Positions 49,660 through 61,700 are shown, counted from the first letter of the stretch. The stretch is DNA of 64,000 nt from Phoebastria nigripes (GCA_035582835.1 JAYKAV010002795.1:675188-739187), one strand, 5' to 3'. A program made the numbers and translations. Notes: generated by a model not told the origin, from the letters alone.

Positions 49660-51925
49660 TTTGGTTTTCTACCTTCTCTTTAATGGCGTACCACAAAAAA
49701 ATGCAAGTTGAAATATATTTTTCTCCAAATATATATATTTATATAATATATAATCTTAGTTAACTCAAGTATATACATTGTATAATAAATAATGCTTATA
49801 AAAAGAGAAATTTTCTGAATATAAAATAAAAAAAAAATCGACCTCTACAACTTTATACAAAACTTTGGATACAGCAGATTGATGGAAAAAGATCTTCCAT
49901 TCAGTGCTAGAATACCTGGCTACAGTAAAATAATTACAAGGCAATAAATGTTCTATTTAATATTAAATACCTTTTCTTGATTAAAAAAACCAAACAAACA
50001 AAAAAGGGATTTTGTTTAAAGTCAGGTACTTGGAGTCTTTCCAGACACAGAATTTAATATATACTTTTAAATAGAATGCATATCAGAAGTCGGCTTATTT
50101 CTGAATAAGCCTGGGGAGGTTTCTTAGAGCTCTCCTGTGATCTTTAATTTTAGAACGCAAATGCTTCTCAGGCTGCGTGAATCCAGGAGCTCTCCATTGT
50201 GCTCTACAGAGGAGGGACTGAGAATTTTGCTCTGATTCTCTCCAGCCACAGGTTTGAGTGACAGGGCCATGTTCTGTGCTTCATATGAGGGGTCTTTCAC
50301 CCATTTTATTGCTCTTTGCAGTACCGTGTACTGCTCTTTCCCAAGGACAAAGAGGTGAGTGGAGTAGAAGACACAGCTTTAATGGTTTAGACATATTTCT
50401 ATGTTAAATCACTGGTGCATGATAAGCGGTATTGGAACATGGTTATTGGTCCTCATCATCTGTGGAGGAGGCCACCAGAACAGAGATAATATTTATTTTT
50501 TTAATTTCAAGCGTCAATACGCCATGAAAATGTAAGCCCAAAATGAGGGGGCATGTGGTCGAGGAGGGGGATGTGGCCTGGGGAGCGGGTGGAGGGACGA
50601 ATGCTGATTCTTCTGCACTGAGATGGGTCATGGGATGTGTGTGGCCACACCTGGGGCCCAAATCCCTGCCAACGGTACGGAGCCTCTGTGCTTGATGTGG
50701 ACCCCTCATGAATGAATTGCTGATAACTCAAGAAATCCTATGGGAAGGAAAGGGTCTGCCTGGGATTGTGCTGTCAGATAAAGGTCTCCCTTCCCTGTCT
50801 GCCCTTGCCTCTCTTTTGTTGGATGAAGTGGTTTGAACAAGTCTGATGGGGGAAGGCTGACGAGAAGGCTTGGACAGAAATTTCTTCTTGCCATGGCTTC
50901 TCTTTCCCCGTCCATTACTGATGCTCGGAGCTGGTGTAGCAGCTCGCCTGGCGGGTACCCTGTCCCCAGAGAGATGCTCTGAGCTCGCTCTGGGATATAA
51001 AGTCATATTAGGGAACGCTTAGTAAATAGGTGCATCAACTGGGTGGATCTGCCCAGATCCTTAAAAATCTCCCTTGGGCAGCTGCATGGCAAGGAGGCTG
51101 CTGGAGTAGCGATGCATCCCCATGTAAGAGGTGGTAGCCTCACCACATGTGATCTGCTCTTACCCTGGGCCAAATGCCAGAGGATCAGCTCTGGGCTCTG
51201 GTTTCCTACCATCCTCCTCAGGGGGATTATAGGAGATGATTTGGGGCTGTGGAGGGTAGAGAGGGCAAAGGGGAGGTGAAAGGAGAGACTGGCTGTAAGG
51301 CTCTGTTTGGGTGCTCAAACAGGTTTGTTTCTCCAACATCATCTCCTCGGAGCAGGAAGGAAGGAGCCTGGCTGGTGTGGGGAGTTGGCTCCTTTCTTCC
51401 TCCTCACCACATCTGCTGAGACGAGGATGGCCATGCCAGCGGGCAGGGGAGCCTGTATTTGCTCAGCTTTCGCTGTGTAAAATTTGTTTCCACCTGAAAC
51501 CCCCGTATTGGCATCTACATGGGCCAGACCTCCGGAGGAGGACAGAGCTGGAAGCTCTGTGCATGCTGTGTTAGCAGCACACTGACTGGTGTGGCTGTGC
51601 CTCGCTTGGACCTCTGCTGTCCTTGCTTCTCCCCAGACAGTCTGTCATGCCAAACAGCCCGAGAGAAGTCAGCAGATCAGTGATCTAACATGTCTGCAGC
51701 GCCAGGTCTAGCCTTGGACCGCCTTGTGTGGGTAAGATGCCGAGAGCCTTCTCTGCAGCGCTGGCGCTGGCTGTGTGAGGGTGTCTGCCCTGACCAAGGG
51801 CATTAGGATTTTTTTATGCCATCCTCTGAAGTGTGAGGCTACCATGTGGGGGCTGATCACAGGGTTGATGGGCCCCTTGGCCCTGCTCTGGAGCAACCTC
51901 CCATCAGTTGGAGACCTACCTATGT
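49660..51925 (-). other. WNT3: Probable WNT3 3' UTR
   Basis: From the stop codon leftwards, 2.2 kb has no convincing coding content. The distal 400 bases (about 49660-50060) are very AT-rich, with blocks such as AAATATATATATTTATATAA. They end in a minus-strand ATTAAA at 49684-49679, a good candidate cleavage signal. Minus-strand AATAAA hexamers at 50310-50305 and 50497-50492 are possible proximal sites. The extent is inferred and no transcript boundary can be seen directly. Confidence 0.5.
49679..49684 (-). promoter_or_regulatory. WNT3: Candidate WNT3 distal polyA signal
   Basis: ATTAAA on the minus strand within GCCATTAAAGAG, at the far end of the AT-rich block. It is the last plausible signal before the sequence changes character towards the intergenic region. 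Confidence 0.4.
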
Positions 51926-52405
51926 TTACTTGCAGGTGTGGACGTCGTAGACACGTATGCACTCCTGGCAGCTCACGTAGCAGCACCAGTGGAAGATGCA
52001 GTGACACTTCTCCTTCCGTTTCTCAGTCCTGGTGTTGTGGCCACGACCGCAGCACAGCAGGTCGCAGCCGTCGATCCCGTGGGAGGTGACGTTGCATGTT
52101 CTGTCCCTCGTCCCAAAGGAGCCTGTCTCTGGGTTGGNCTCGCAAAAATTGGGGGAGTTCTCATAGTAGACCAGATCCCGCTCCGTCGGCGGCTTGAAAA
52201 GAGCATACTTGGCCCTAAGAGTTTCTACCCATCCCCGAGATTCTCGGTGCTTTTCAACCACCATCTCAGAGGCGCTGTCATATTTATCCTTCAGGTAGTC
52301 ACCAATTGCCCGGAAATCAGGCTGGGCCCACCAGCAGGTCTTGACCTCGCAGCTTCCCGAGAGACCGTGGCACTTGCACTTCAGGTGCATGTGATCCAGA
52401 ATGGT
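51926..52405 (-). CDS. WNT3: WNT3 last coding exon (residues 197-355)
   Basis: The exon follows a CCCCCGACAG acceptor (minus strand) and encodes 159 residues and a TAA stop. It starts [20 protein letters not shown]; the Ser in CHGLSGSC is the palmitoleoylation site (human S212) needed for secretion and Frizzled binding. It continues with [20 protein letters not shown] and [20 protein letters not shown]. The N-glycosylation sequon NVTS falls at human N301. The cysteine-rich C-terminal domain ends with [20 protein letters not shown] and YDVHTCK. Three changes from human were noted: Phe to Tyr in GDYLK, Ser to Ala in KYALF, and Ile to Val near the end. One base (52138) is N, leaving the residue after NFCE unresolved; Pro is expected. 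Confidence 0.97.
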   Translation of the reverse strand, partial: TILDHMHLKCKCHGLSGSCEVKTCWWAQPDFRAIGDYLKDKYDSASEMVVEKHRESRGWVETLRAKYALFKPPTERDLVYYENSPNFCEXNPETGSFGTRDRTCNVTSHGIDGCDLLCCGRGHNTRTEKRKEKCHCIFHWCCYVSCQECIRVYDVHTCK

Positions 52406-52635
52406 CTGTCGGGGGGAGAGAAAACAAGGCAGTCAGCAGCAGTTTATGATGCCCAGTGTTTGCTTTCAATCACCCACCTTTGCTACCTGGATTTAAATGT
52501 CTGATATGAGCTTGGTCTGGAAAGCGTAGGCTAGTTGTAGATGCATGGGAGCTTTGGTGTGTGGCAGAAACATCTGTAGACGGAGACACACTAGAAAAGC
52601 ATGACTGAGATGGGCAGCTGCTCTAATCATCAAGC

Positions 52636-52670
52636 CAATCCAATCTAATCCAATCTAATCCAATCCAATC
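52636..52670. repeat. Pentanucleotide (CAATC/TAATC)7 array
   Basis: Seven tandem 5-bp units: CAATC, CAATC, TAATC, CAATC, TAATC, CAATC, CAATC. The interleaved order gives a partial 10-bp period. It is a short microsatellite in a WNT3 intron. Confidence 0.9.
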
Positions 52671-53173
52671 CCAAAGTCCGATCCTTTCAATGGGGTCTTC
52701 CCTGTCGTGTGTGTGCGGACAATCAGAGCCCAGAGAATTTGAGGGTTGGAGAATGTCTCTGACACATACGGATGTAGACTGATCCCCTTGTCCTAGCTTT
52801 GCTAACAACCCTTCATTTTATGCCCCAAGTCTGACAGCTTGCACTAGAAAGTAAAGGAAGTTGTGAATCTAAGGACATGACGCTCTCTCTTTCCCAGAAA
52901 GCTCCTCTGTGTGGAGCAAAATAATCACTGATTTTTGTTAAAATTACTAGAGTTTGGGTTTTGTTTTTTTTTTTTTTACAGGAAGCTGTCAGTCGTTAAC
53001 ATAAGTTAGAGATTCAAGCTTCTACCCTTCCACCTCTGCCTGCTGTGGTATGGAAAAGCGATATCTAGTGTTTGCTTCAAGTGCTGTTTGAAAGGCATNG
53101 CTGTAACATGGTTAAAGCGCGCTGGGTTTGCAAATGACCTAGAGCAGGCAGTGGCCCGGGTACCTGCTGACAG

Positions 53174-53245
53174 CAAGAATAGAATAGAATATTTCAGTTG
53201 GAAGGGACTGACAACCATCATCTAGTCCAACGAATCACTGGATGG
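53174..53245 (-). mobile_element. CR1 3' tail fragment (minus orientation)
   Basis: AATAGAATAGAATATTTCAG, TTGGAAGGGACTGACAACCA and TCATCTAGTCCAACGAATCA are the reverse complement of a CR1 3' end. It is strongly 5' truncated, and the terminal repeat is AATAG-like rather than the usual octamer. Confidence 0.75.
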
Positions 53246-53564
53246 GACAGTGTTACAACAGGGAGCATGCAGGAAGGAGTAGCTTGGGAGGAAAGTCCTC
53301 TTCACCGTTGACCTGTGGTCTTGGGTGGTTGAGTAGGGTTTCTACGTGCTGCCTTGGGCGATGTTTGCGCTAGAAGCAAGGCATGTTTTAGCTCTTCTTA
53401 ACCCGCACCCATCTGTTTGGAGAGAGTGGAAATGCTGTGCCCTGGAAAATAATCCTAGAAAGCTCTGACCCAGGCATTATTGTGGTCCCATTACATCAAG
53501 GGGAGTCAGACTGGGCCATCTGTGTAGGCATGGACAACCAGCTCTGGACCTGCTGAGCACTCAC

Positions 53565-53830
53565 CGTCCTGCCGGCCTCGTTGTTGTGTCTGTTCATGGC
53601 TGAGCGGGCATCTGGCCGGTTCTCTCTGGCATCTGCGAATTCCCGGGACACCAGCACACCGAAGTCAGCATCCTCGCTGCATCCCCCCCATTTCCAGCCA
53701 TCTCCTGGAGGTCCTTTGTGGTGGGAGTCACAGCCGCAGATCGTGGACGTGCCCTCAGCACAGGAGCGGGTTACAGCGAAGGCCACGCCAGCTGACGCGA
53801 TGGCATGGACAAAGGCAGACTCTCGCGTGG
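53565..53830 (-). CDS. WNT3: WNT3 coding exon 3 (residues 108-196)
   Basis: The exon is 266 bp, with two bases of a split Ala codon after TTTATTCCCAG, ending in phase 0 before GTGAGT. It encodes TRESAFVHAIASAGVAFAVT, RSCAEGTSTICGCDSHHKGP, PGDGWKWGGCSEDADFGVLV and SREFADARENRPDARSAMNR, then HNNEAGRT. These are part of the Wnt N-terminal alpha-helical domain, including the family signature around C-x-C-D and GWKWGGCS-D. Only two conservative changes from human were noticed (Glu to Asp in PPGDG, Lys to Arg in MNRHN). Confidence 0.97.
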
Positions 53831-56800
53831 CTGGGAATAAACAGCGTCCATGGGATTATCAATCAACGTAACAGTTTTGTTTTCCTTCCCAACCTCCTTC
53901 AGCATCATCTAAATCTCATTAAAAAGCAAAAAGTTATTTTATTTTTTAATGAACATTTTCTGAATCAGGTGCTGCTGGCATCGCCTTTTGAAGCACGCAG
54001 GCAGGAGTAGGTGGGAGAGAAGTGTGACTCCAGCTCTGTGTATCACAAGTGCAACATCTCCCCCAAATAGAATGGGTGCAGGATTTGAACCAGCATGGGT
54101 GCCGATGGGTGCACAAAATGTCAGTAAGAGCTTGAGGGGCCTCAGAAGAGAGTTACTGGAGTAATTCCTGGTCTGGAAACCCAGAGAGAGATTCCATGCC
54201 TGGAGTTAGTCAAAGGGGAGATGAAGCAGCTCATATACATGCCGAAATGGGGAAAAGTTTCAGATGATACAGGACAGACAATGGCAGAACAAAGCCTAAG
54301 AGCTAGTAGTTACTGTTAAATGTATCTAGACCAAACAACGTGTGACTTTACAGCAATGGAATAAAACCAGCCGAGGGTGTGAAGATAACCTTGCTCGTTA
54401 ATTACTGAACAGTCCTGGAGGAAATCAAAGCAGACGAAACTCAAGCATCTTTGACACCGTAACTATTGGCATGCTCCAGGTACACAGTTGCAGTCAATGA
54501 ATTTCAGCAGGCCCAAAGGAGCAAAGCTGGAGAAAGTCCTGAAAGCGTTGAATGCTGAAGAAAGGGTGAAATAAATTGCCCAGGATGTCTAGGTGGACTG
54601 GGAGCTGGGAACGGGAGCATGTGTGGATCCTCTGTGCTAAGAGAGAGAAAATGTTTCAGCAGAACAAAGATACTGGGGCAGGAGGTGGGGACAAAACAGA
54701 AAATCCACGTGAAGGTGAAGGTGCAATGGGTTTGCTGAACTGGAGCATCTCTGTCCATCACCTCTTCCACCTGTGACCATGGCAGGGTGACTTTCAAGCC
54801 CTCCCCTTCCCTGATCATTCTATGGGGCCCTGACTTGGACTTTGGACAGCAGCAGCCAAAATGCACATGGGTATGGGGAAGCCACCAGAAGCCATAAAGA
54901 TGTTTACATTGGCTAGATGTTATAGCCAGCTGGGTCTGAGAAGGACAACAAGGCCAAGCAGGACGGGTGGGAAACCAGACCAGAACTGCCTGCTCTGTGC
55001 CTGGAGCCTCCAAGCTCACCTCAAGTGTCTGAAGCCAGGGAGCTGCTGTTCTTCATCATGAACCAAAACCTCTCCAGCAGCCCTGCACGCTGCAGTACCC
55101 TCTGCCTGAGCATCGTGGCCCTTCCTTGCTCAGTAGTGGTTGCCATAAACTCAAAGAACATCTTATTCAGGGTGGGTTGTTCTGGATAGAAATGACCAAA
55201 GCCCTGTATTGAAGTGCACCCCTGAGATGGCAGCGTGGGTGGCTGTTCTGAATAGCACACCCAAAGCAGCAGCTGGCATGGAGCCATCAAGACATTTTCC
55301 TGGCCTGCTACTACCAGAGGAAACTTCTGAGATATTAGAAGCACCAAATAACAATACTGTGAGAAGACTGAGAAGACCTAGAAGACCTAGACCTAGCTTT
55401 AGAAGATGCAAAAGGAGATGACCTTGTCCACTTAATATGGTGGCATTTTCCTACCATGAGGTCTGTGAGTTTAATGTCATGTTTTTGGGAGTCTTGCACT
55501 CTGTCCGTAAGTGGACAATACACTGTCAAATTGAAAGGGTATATTTCCTGCATTATGTATCTTGGTATGTTAACTCTTCAGGAGGCCGTTGAAGAAGTTG
55601 TGACATGCTCTGAACTGAACTGGTCTTTTCAGTGGTGCTCTGACTGGTGGCTCTTCCACTGGTTTGAAAACAGGACAACGGCTAACTTTGAATGTTCAAC
55701 CCAGATTAAAGCCCAGCCAATTTATATCCTTTGTTCCTGTGCTCACGTTGGCTTTCATCTTCAAGTACCTTTTAATGGCCCCTTATTTACTTCATGGTGC
55801 TTGCAGAGAGCAAAACTTCCATTTTACTGTGCTCAAAGAGCCATATTTGTTAAGTCTTTCCATAAAATGTTGTCCATTACGCTCATCAGCCTGGTTGCCC
55901 ATCTCTGCGTCTGTTCCTGGGTTTGATTCCTCTCTCCAGAAGGGTGAACAGAAGCAAACGCTCCCTTCCAGCTTAGGACTGACTGGGCCTGAAGGAGAGT
56001 AAGTCCTACTACAGCTCAGAACAGCTCAGAGATATCTCCTGCATTAGGACACAGACTGGCAAGTCCCCCGTGTGTTTCCCTGCTCAGCACAGTGACAGAA
56101 ACTTTGGTCCCCGGTCTTGGAGTCTGGGTTCTTGCAGTAGTGACCTGGCTCTTCAGCTACAGAGCTCTGTTCAGGATGTTTTTAAAGCTTTCTTGTTGTT
56201 TCTTTTTAAAATTTTTTTACAAAGCAGACAGTGTACTATTTCTACTCATTTTGAAATCAACAGGAGTTTGACCATTGACTTCAGTAAGGCTGTACTAAAT
56301 ACAGGCTTTCCCAAGCACAGTCAAAATAATATCTCAGTCTCAACTTTCTCCTTGGGGACATCTTTTGGTTCAGAGCCTCTCTGGTATGCCACAGTCTGCA
56401 TAAGTACAGCACCCTGGTGAATGACACTGGAGTGCTTTAACCCTATGTGCCATCTTATAAAGATGGAGACTTTAGGTCTCTAAATTCAGAGTAGATGTTG
56501 GAGTCAATCCAGCCTCATGCCCAATGTGCAGGGGACCAGGGAGGTGCTGAAGGCAGGTGGTCAGGGGCCACGGTGTCTGGGGTACCCTTGCTGGTGGACG
56601 GTGCCTCTGGGTGCACTGCAGGAGGTGTTTCCTGGGTGTAGCTTGACTGAATGATCAGGACGGTTGTCAGTGGATGTGGGACGAAGCCAGAATTTTCTGC
56701 TGGCTCAGACCAATGATGACCTCAGAGACCATCCCCTCCTTCCAGAGCAGGAGCCATGAACCATCTTCTCAGCTGCCCCATTGCTTCGTGCCCTGGGGAG

Positions 56801-57018
56801 GTCTTTGCAGCACCAGGTCTTGCTCCTTGGCCTGCAGTCTTCTCTGTGGAGGTGGGGTCTAGCTTCCAAAACTCAGGCATCTCAAACTGAGCTAATTTCA
56901 CCCCGTGCAGGCAATCGAAAGAGGCAGCTTGTGGGTATGTGCCAGCTGCGTAAACGNACATGTCTCCTCTGCTGCAGCATGGGGAACTTGGATCTAGTTG
57001 CCAAACATGATCCTAAAC

Positions 57019-57226
57019 CAGGGCTGCTCAATCCTGTCTTTGCCNGTGGGACAGCACTGTGGTTTTCACTTTCTTTTAATTCAAACTCTTCCCTCCTTGC
57101 CCTTCCCACTTCCGATACACCAGCAGAGATCCAGCCTCTACCTACTGAGGTTTTCCTTAGATAACTTTCACCAACTGCTTATAGTGGGACCACTAGGGGC
57201 TATGGGCCACTGGTTGAAGATCACTG
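57019..57226. mobile_element. Possible hAT-type non-autonomous transposon remnant
   Basis: The left end CAGGGCTGCTCAATC and the right end GGTTGAAGATCACTG resemble imperfect hAT terminal inverted repeats (CAGNGGTTCTCAA.. and ..TTGAGAACCACTG), about 208 bp apart. The flanking 8-mers match poorly, so a target duplication is not convincing, and the interior has no coding sequence. It could be chance. Confidence 0.3.
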
Positions 57227-57299
57227 CTCCAACTGGAGTGTTTCAGCCTGACAAAGGCTATTTGGGTGGCCTGTGATCTAAAACAGATCAGATTAGAGG

Positions 57300-58700
57300 A
57301 GCTAGCGAGCCCTTCTGGCCTCAGACCAGGACAACTCGGGGACAGAGGGGGAGGACACGAGCCGCTCTCCTTGCTGACGTGCCTTNGCTTTCCACCCTTG
57401 GGGGGGGTGAAAAAGTGATAGGCACGGGATGGAGAGTCGCTGCACGTTTTGTAAGTCTGTAAGTNGCTGTACGGCGTGCAGATGCTGGGATGGGAGCCGA
57501 GACGGGGCTGGTGCTGTTGCAGCTGGGCAGAGGCACGATGCAAGCTGCCCCAGGGGGCTGCACCCCTCTCACAGCTGCCCCCCAGCACCCCCCGCACCCT
57601 CGCGTCTGCCCGGCGAGCTCTCCGCATGATGCCGGGGCGGGGGGGAGCGAGCTGCAAACACAAACGCCTCGCCTTGAAATTCTCCCCTGGGTCTGGGCGA
57701 GGAGCCGGGAGAATTTCCCAGAGATGAAATGTGGGAGCAGCGTTCCCAGAACCAGGGGAGGGGCTGGCGAGGGAGGATTAGAGCCGTCTTGACAGTGCAC
57801 CACTGCGACTGTCTCCCAGCCAGGCCCGTTACCTGCTGGGACACTCAATTTGCCATTGTTCCCGCGGTGTCACACTGTATTACCAGCATAATGCAGAATG
57901 TTTCCGCCGGCCAGCGTACCCACGGCACAGAGCACTGGCATTCCCCAGGAGCACCTCGTAGCAACGGGGCAATGTTCCCCTGTCCTGCCGTCACCCTCCA
58001 ATCCCGCCAGCCCGGCTGGGAAATCCCTATTGATGGCTCTCCCCAGCCCCCCGCCACCGGATCAGAATGGCTAAAGGGCGTGTGAATGCTGCAGCAATTT
58101 GAAACGACTGCAGCGCTGGGATGGTATCGCTCGCCCTGCCTCACAGTAGGGGAGGAAGCTTAGCTCTTTCTCATCGGTATAAGCTTATTTTTCTCTCTCC
58201 CTCTCTCCTTTCCCTCCCCCTCCCTTTAAGCTGTTGAGTTTATATCAAGACAGCCCCTGATCCCACACACCCCTGTTTAGATGCAAATGACTGCAAGTGT
58301 CATGGCTGAGAAAAGCCATGGGTTATCTTGGTGCGGGTCTGCCTTTTCACAGCTCGTGTCAGGAGCTTAGCCAAACACACAAGGACCTCCAAAGGCAGCC
58401 TGGGCCCAGCTGCCTTTTCTGCACCTGGCCCCGCTGCCGTCACGCTCCTCGCAGCCACGCACGGTGAGATGCTGTCCTGGCCAGCGCCGCCGGCAAGAGG
58501 CTTGAGCCCGACCGAGGTTGAGGAGGACGTTTCTGGAGGACCGGTGGCATCTTCCTGGAGAGGGAGAGCGAGCAAAGGGCAGCCGTGCTGCGAGGAGGCA
58601 GGGGGAAGAGCGGTTCCCCCGTTGCTCAAGATGTGGGGAAATGTATGAGCTTGCTAAGGCTCCTGCCAAACTCACTCCTGCAGATCCAGTCCTGCCTGCG
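57300..58700. promoter_or_regulatory. GC-rich, CpG-rich island in WNT3 intron 2
   Basis: This 1.4 kb differs sharply from its AT-rich surroundings, with many CpG dinucleotides and GC blocks such as CCGGGGCGGGGGGGAGCGAG. Overlapping frames are open on both strands, as expected of GC-rich DNA rather than of genes. The part at about 57830-58325 looks less repetitive and carries motif-like words: CCATTGTT at 57853 (SOX-type), a perfect POU octamer ATGCAAAT at 58281, and a 7-bp inverted repeat CATGGCT/AGCCATG at 58301-58320. An enhancer, an alternative promoter or a non-coding RNA promoter are all possible. No direct evidence separates them. Confidence 0.5.
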
Positions 58701-61700
58701 GCTCAGAGACCTCTTCTCCGTCCCAGGAGTCCGTCTCCAGGTGCCTGTGGGGCGTTCCTGCCTTGTGCATTCACAACCAGCTCTTTCTGGCCACTGTACT
58801 TTAACCAAAATCCCAGACTTTGTCACTAATGCAGAGAATGGTAGTTGCTCGCCCTCCCAGAGCAGCAGTAAGTCACCGGGCTGTTGGCTCAACCTTGGCT
58901 TTGGGGTAGCACTTGGCTGGAAGAGACAGTGTCTTTTAATAAAAACTGACCTTATTTTAAAAAGAAAAGGGAGGGAGAAGAGAGAGGGGGGAAAGCAGGT
59001 TTTTCTTCCCCCCTTGTCCCAGACTGCACACCTGCAGTATAAATCATCTTGGAGAATTTGCTTGTAAAAACATGATCTTACCCCACATTCTGGGGTTGGG
59101 TTTTGGTTTTTTTTTTCTTCATAGCCCAGGTTAGAAAAAAAGACATGCAAAAAAGAAAACTTGCAGGAAGATAATCAGTGGCCCTAGGAAACCAAAGCCT
59201 CGCCAGCTACTGCTGCCACACATTTTATGGCAAAAACCTCGTGAGTCTGAATTTTGGGTAGGGCACATGGGAGGAAATCAGGTCGGGCTAGGCAGAGCCC
59301 TTAGCCAGGGTCAGTGTTCAGCAGCCCCCAAATGGGAGCACTCCAGTACCCCAGGGTTTTCGCTGTGCTGTATTTGCTGTTTATTGCTTTGCTGCAAATT
59401 TGAAGCCATGCAAGAGACTGTGAGAGGAGAGATTGGAGTTGTGCGGAGAAGCTGGGAAGAGATGTGAGATGGGGATGTGATGGGCGGCTGTGGGAGGACC
59501 TGGGGGCAGGGATCCCTTGGGCTATTTCAGGGAGGGATGCCCTGTGCTCCCACACTGACACCAGCCCTTGAAGCCTGGATGATGTGCCCAGAAGGAGGAA
59601 CCAAGAAAGGCTTGAACGCGTGTGCCGCGAGAGGGTCTGCACAGCCGAACCACAGCAAACGGCTCCGTCGTTTTCCCACACTACATTGCTCTTCAGACTA
59701 AGCTCTGCTTGAATGGAAGCAACTGCGATTAACATTTTTGCAGCTCCTTTAAAATGAAATTACCCTCAATTTCTCTTCAAGCTGTATTAGAAATGATTTT
59801 CCATGCTATTCTAGTGACAATTACACCTTTGAAGTTTTTTCCAAAATAGCTTCAATCTACCTAAGGGAGTAGTAGATGAGATTAACCTAAATGTTGCTCT
59901 TTGATACTTTGAGGTGATTTCATCCAGGTAGTTATCATAGCTTAAATACTGGCTATTTTGGGCTTAGTATTTAATGCCTATTGGCCTAATGCACAGNGCA
60001 AACTGCAATAGTGATTGTCATCTTAGTTTGAGTCTTTCTATTAATTAATGTTTCTTAGTTTGTGGGGTTACATCCCTCCGTGTGTCCTGGAAGCCAACGA
60101 GAAGTGAACACAGCAATAGCTGCCACAGATGCTCAGGGTTTGGCCAGATGTAAAACATACAGCCGGCAACGACTGCAGATATCAGTTCCAGGTTATGGGC
60201 TCAAAACTCTTGATTTCTGTTGTTGCTATATCTAAGGAAGATTGGAGAAGGCGATGCTACGAGGCAACAGAAGTGTCCAGCAACCCTATCCACAGCCCCC
60301 TCGGCAGGGACAAGCAGTGTTGGTCCCCAGACTCATCACAGCTAACGAGATCTATCAGGGCAGGACAAAAGCCTTTTTATTGCCAATATTATCTCTTCCT
60401 TCAGCTGAGAGAGCAGTGGCTGAAAAAGTTATGTTTTTCTCTGTGACTATTCCTGCTGCAAACTTTGGGAATCGCATAGGGTTTCCTAGTGTCACTCATT
60501 GCTACATAGACAAAATGAGTCCCATCCCGTCTCCGCTCNTTAATTCTCAAGGCAGCAGTGGAAAGACATTGGCACATTTAAAAAATATAAATAATAACCA
60601 CAATCAAATGGGTTGGACTTTGATGTATCGTTATTTGCAGATGATACTGTTTATTTTTAACTGTTCTACTTACAGGTTAGTGAGACACAAGAATAAATAC
60701 ATTTTTCAAGCTAATTGCCTGGCAGTACTGTCTAGGAGACTATTGATGCGTCACAGTTTGATTGGGAAAGCTGTATAACAAATGTGCTCAATAATTTTTC
60801 TCCATCTGTCAGAAGAGTTTCAGAGCTATGGGTGATATTTTACTTTGTCAGCTTGGAGTGCATGGAAATGTTGAGGCATGTCCACAGGTGAGGTTTTGCT
60901 CTAGTTCATGCAGCCGAAAGAATCTTAAAATATTCTTCATAAATTCAAAGTTCAGTTTGCTCATTATGGGGAGGATGGTTCAAATCCAATTTTTAAGTGC
61001 TTTCATGCTGACAGAAATGGTGGTGAGAGATTTTCAGTGCCTGAATGCTGTAACAGTTCTTTCATAACGTGTTTAAAATTTTTATGGTAGTTTTTTATGA
61101 TAGTTTTTAAGAAAATTAGAACTTTCTGATCTCGTAAGTGCTGAAGTTTAGAACGTGCTTTTATTAGGCAGCAAATTATAGTGTGGCAAGCCTTGGTAAC
61201 AAGGTATTTGTTAGTAAATACAGCAGCTACCCCAAAATACATCCTGGCAAAACAGAGGGGAATTGAACCTCATGGTCCCTATCAGCACTCTAAAATGACT
61301 TTACAATCCTGATTTCAGCAAAGAATGGCACTTTAACCCAAATGACTCATTTTCACTGAAATATACTACTGACGTTTCAGGAAACTGTACCATTATTGGA
61401 AGGCTGAAGCTTGAAAAAAATCTCATGAGCTCTTTATATGCAGAATATTATAGCTTTGTAAGAAAGATTCACCAGGAGGTATGCACACTCCAGAAGACTA
61501 TTGGGAAATAGTCTAATGTCCTAGCTTTCAATCCTAATTCCTCCAATTTCTTAAAGGCCGTACCATAAGATTCCCATTTCCAAAGCGTCACTGGAAAGAA
61601 TAATTTATTTTTCAGTAAAAAGACTTCATTGGACTGCAGAGGCTCAGTGCATGTCGATACCAATGAAGCTGGAAATGGTTTTGGTTGCATTTATGAAGCT

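Larger units (their letters stand above)
52406..53564 (-). other. WNT3: WNT3 intron between the last two coding exons
   Basis: Intron of 1.16 kb bounded on the minus strand by GTGAGT and CCCCCGACAG. It holds a 7-unit pentanucleotide array at 52636-52670, a T14 run at 52964-52977 and a CR1 tail at about 53174-53245. Nothing else was recognised. Confidence 0.85.
49660..53830 (-). other. WNT3: WNT3 gene, 3' part
   Basis: This is the gene-level entry for the secreted glycolipoprotein WNT3, a canonical Wnt ligand that signals through Frizzled and LRP5/6 to beta-catenin. In vertebrates it acts in gastrulation, limb and neural development. Two coding exons give residues 108-355 in human numbering without indel. 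Residues 1-107, including the signal peptide, are on exons 1-2, which were not found up to 64 kb, so intron 2 is longer than 10 kb. The gene converges with NSF. WNT3 is favoured over WNT3A because of the NSF neighbour, the 355-residue numbering and my recollection of the sequence. Confidence 0.93.

Noticed and set aside
54504..55019. 171-codon minus-strand frame in WNT3 intron 2
   Set aside because: Low-complexity, Pro/Ser/Cys-rich peptide with no recognisable domain, no splice context and competing frames on the other strand.
55364..55405. Short AGAAGACCTAG-type repetition
   Set aside because: Only a few imperfect units; too short and irregular to call a satellite.
57193..57848. Overlapping long frames on both strands in the GC-rich island
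   Set aside because: Open frames on both strands at once are expected from GC-rich DNA with few stop codons; the peptides are Pro/Arg/Gly-rich and contain N-derived unknown residues.
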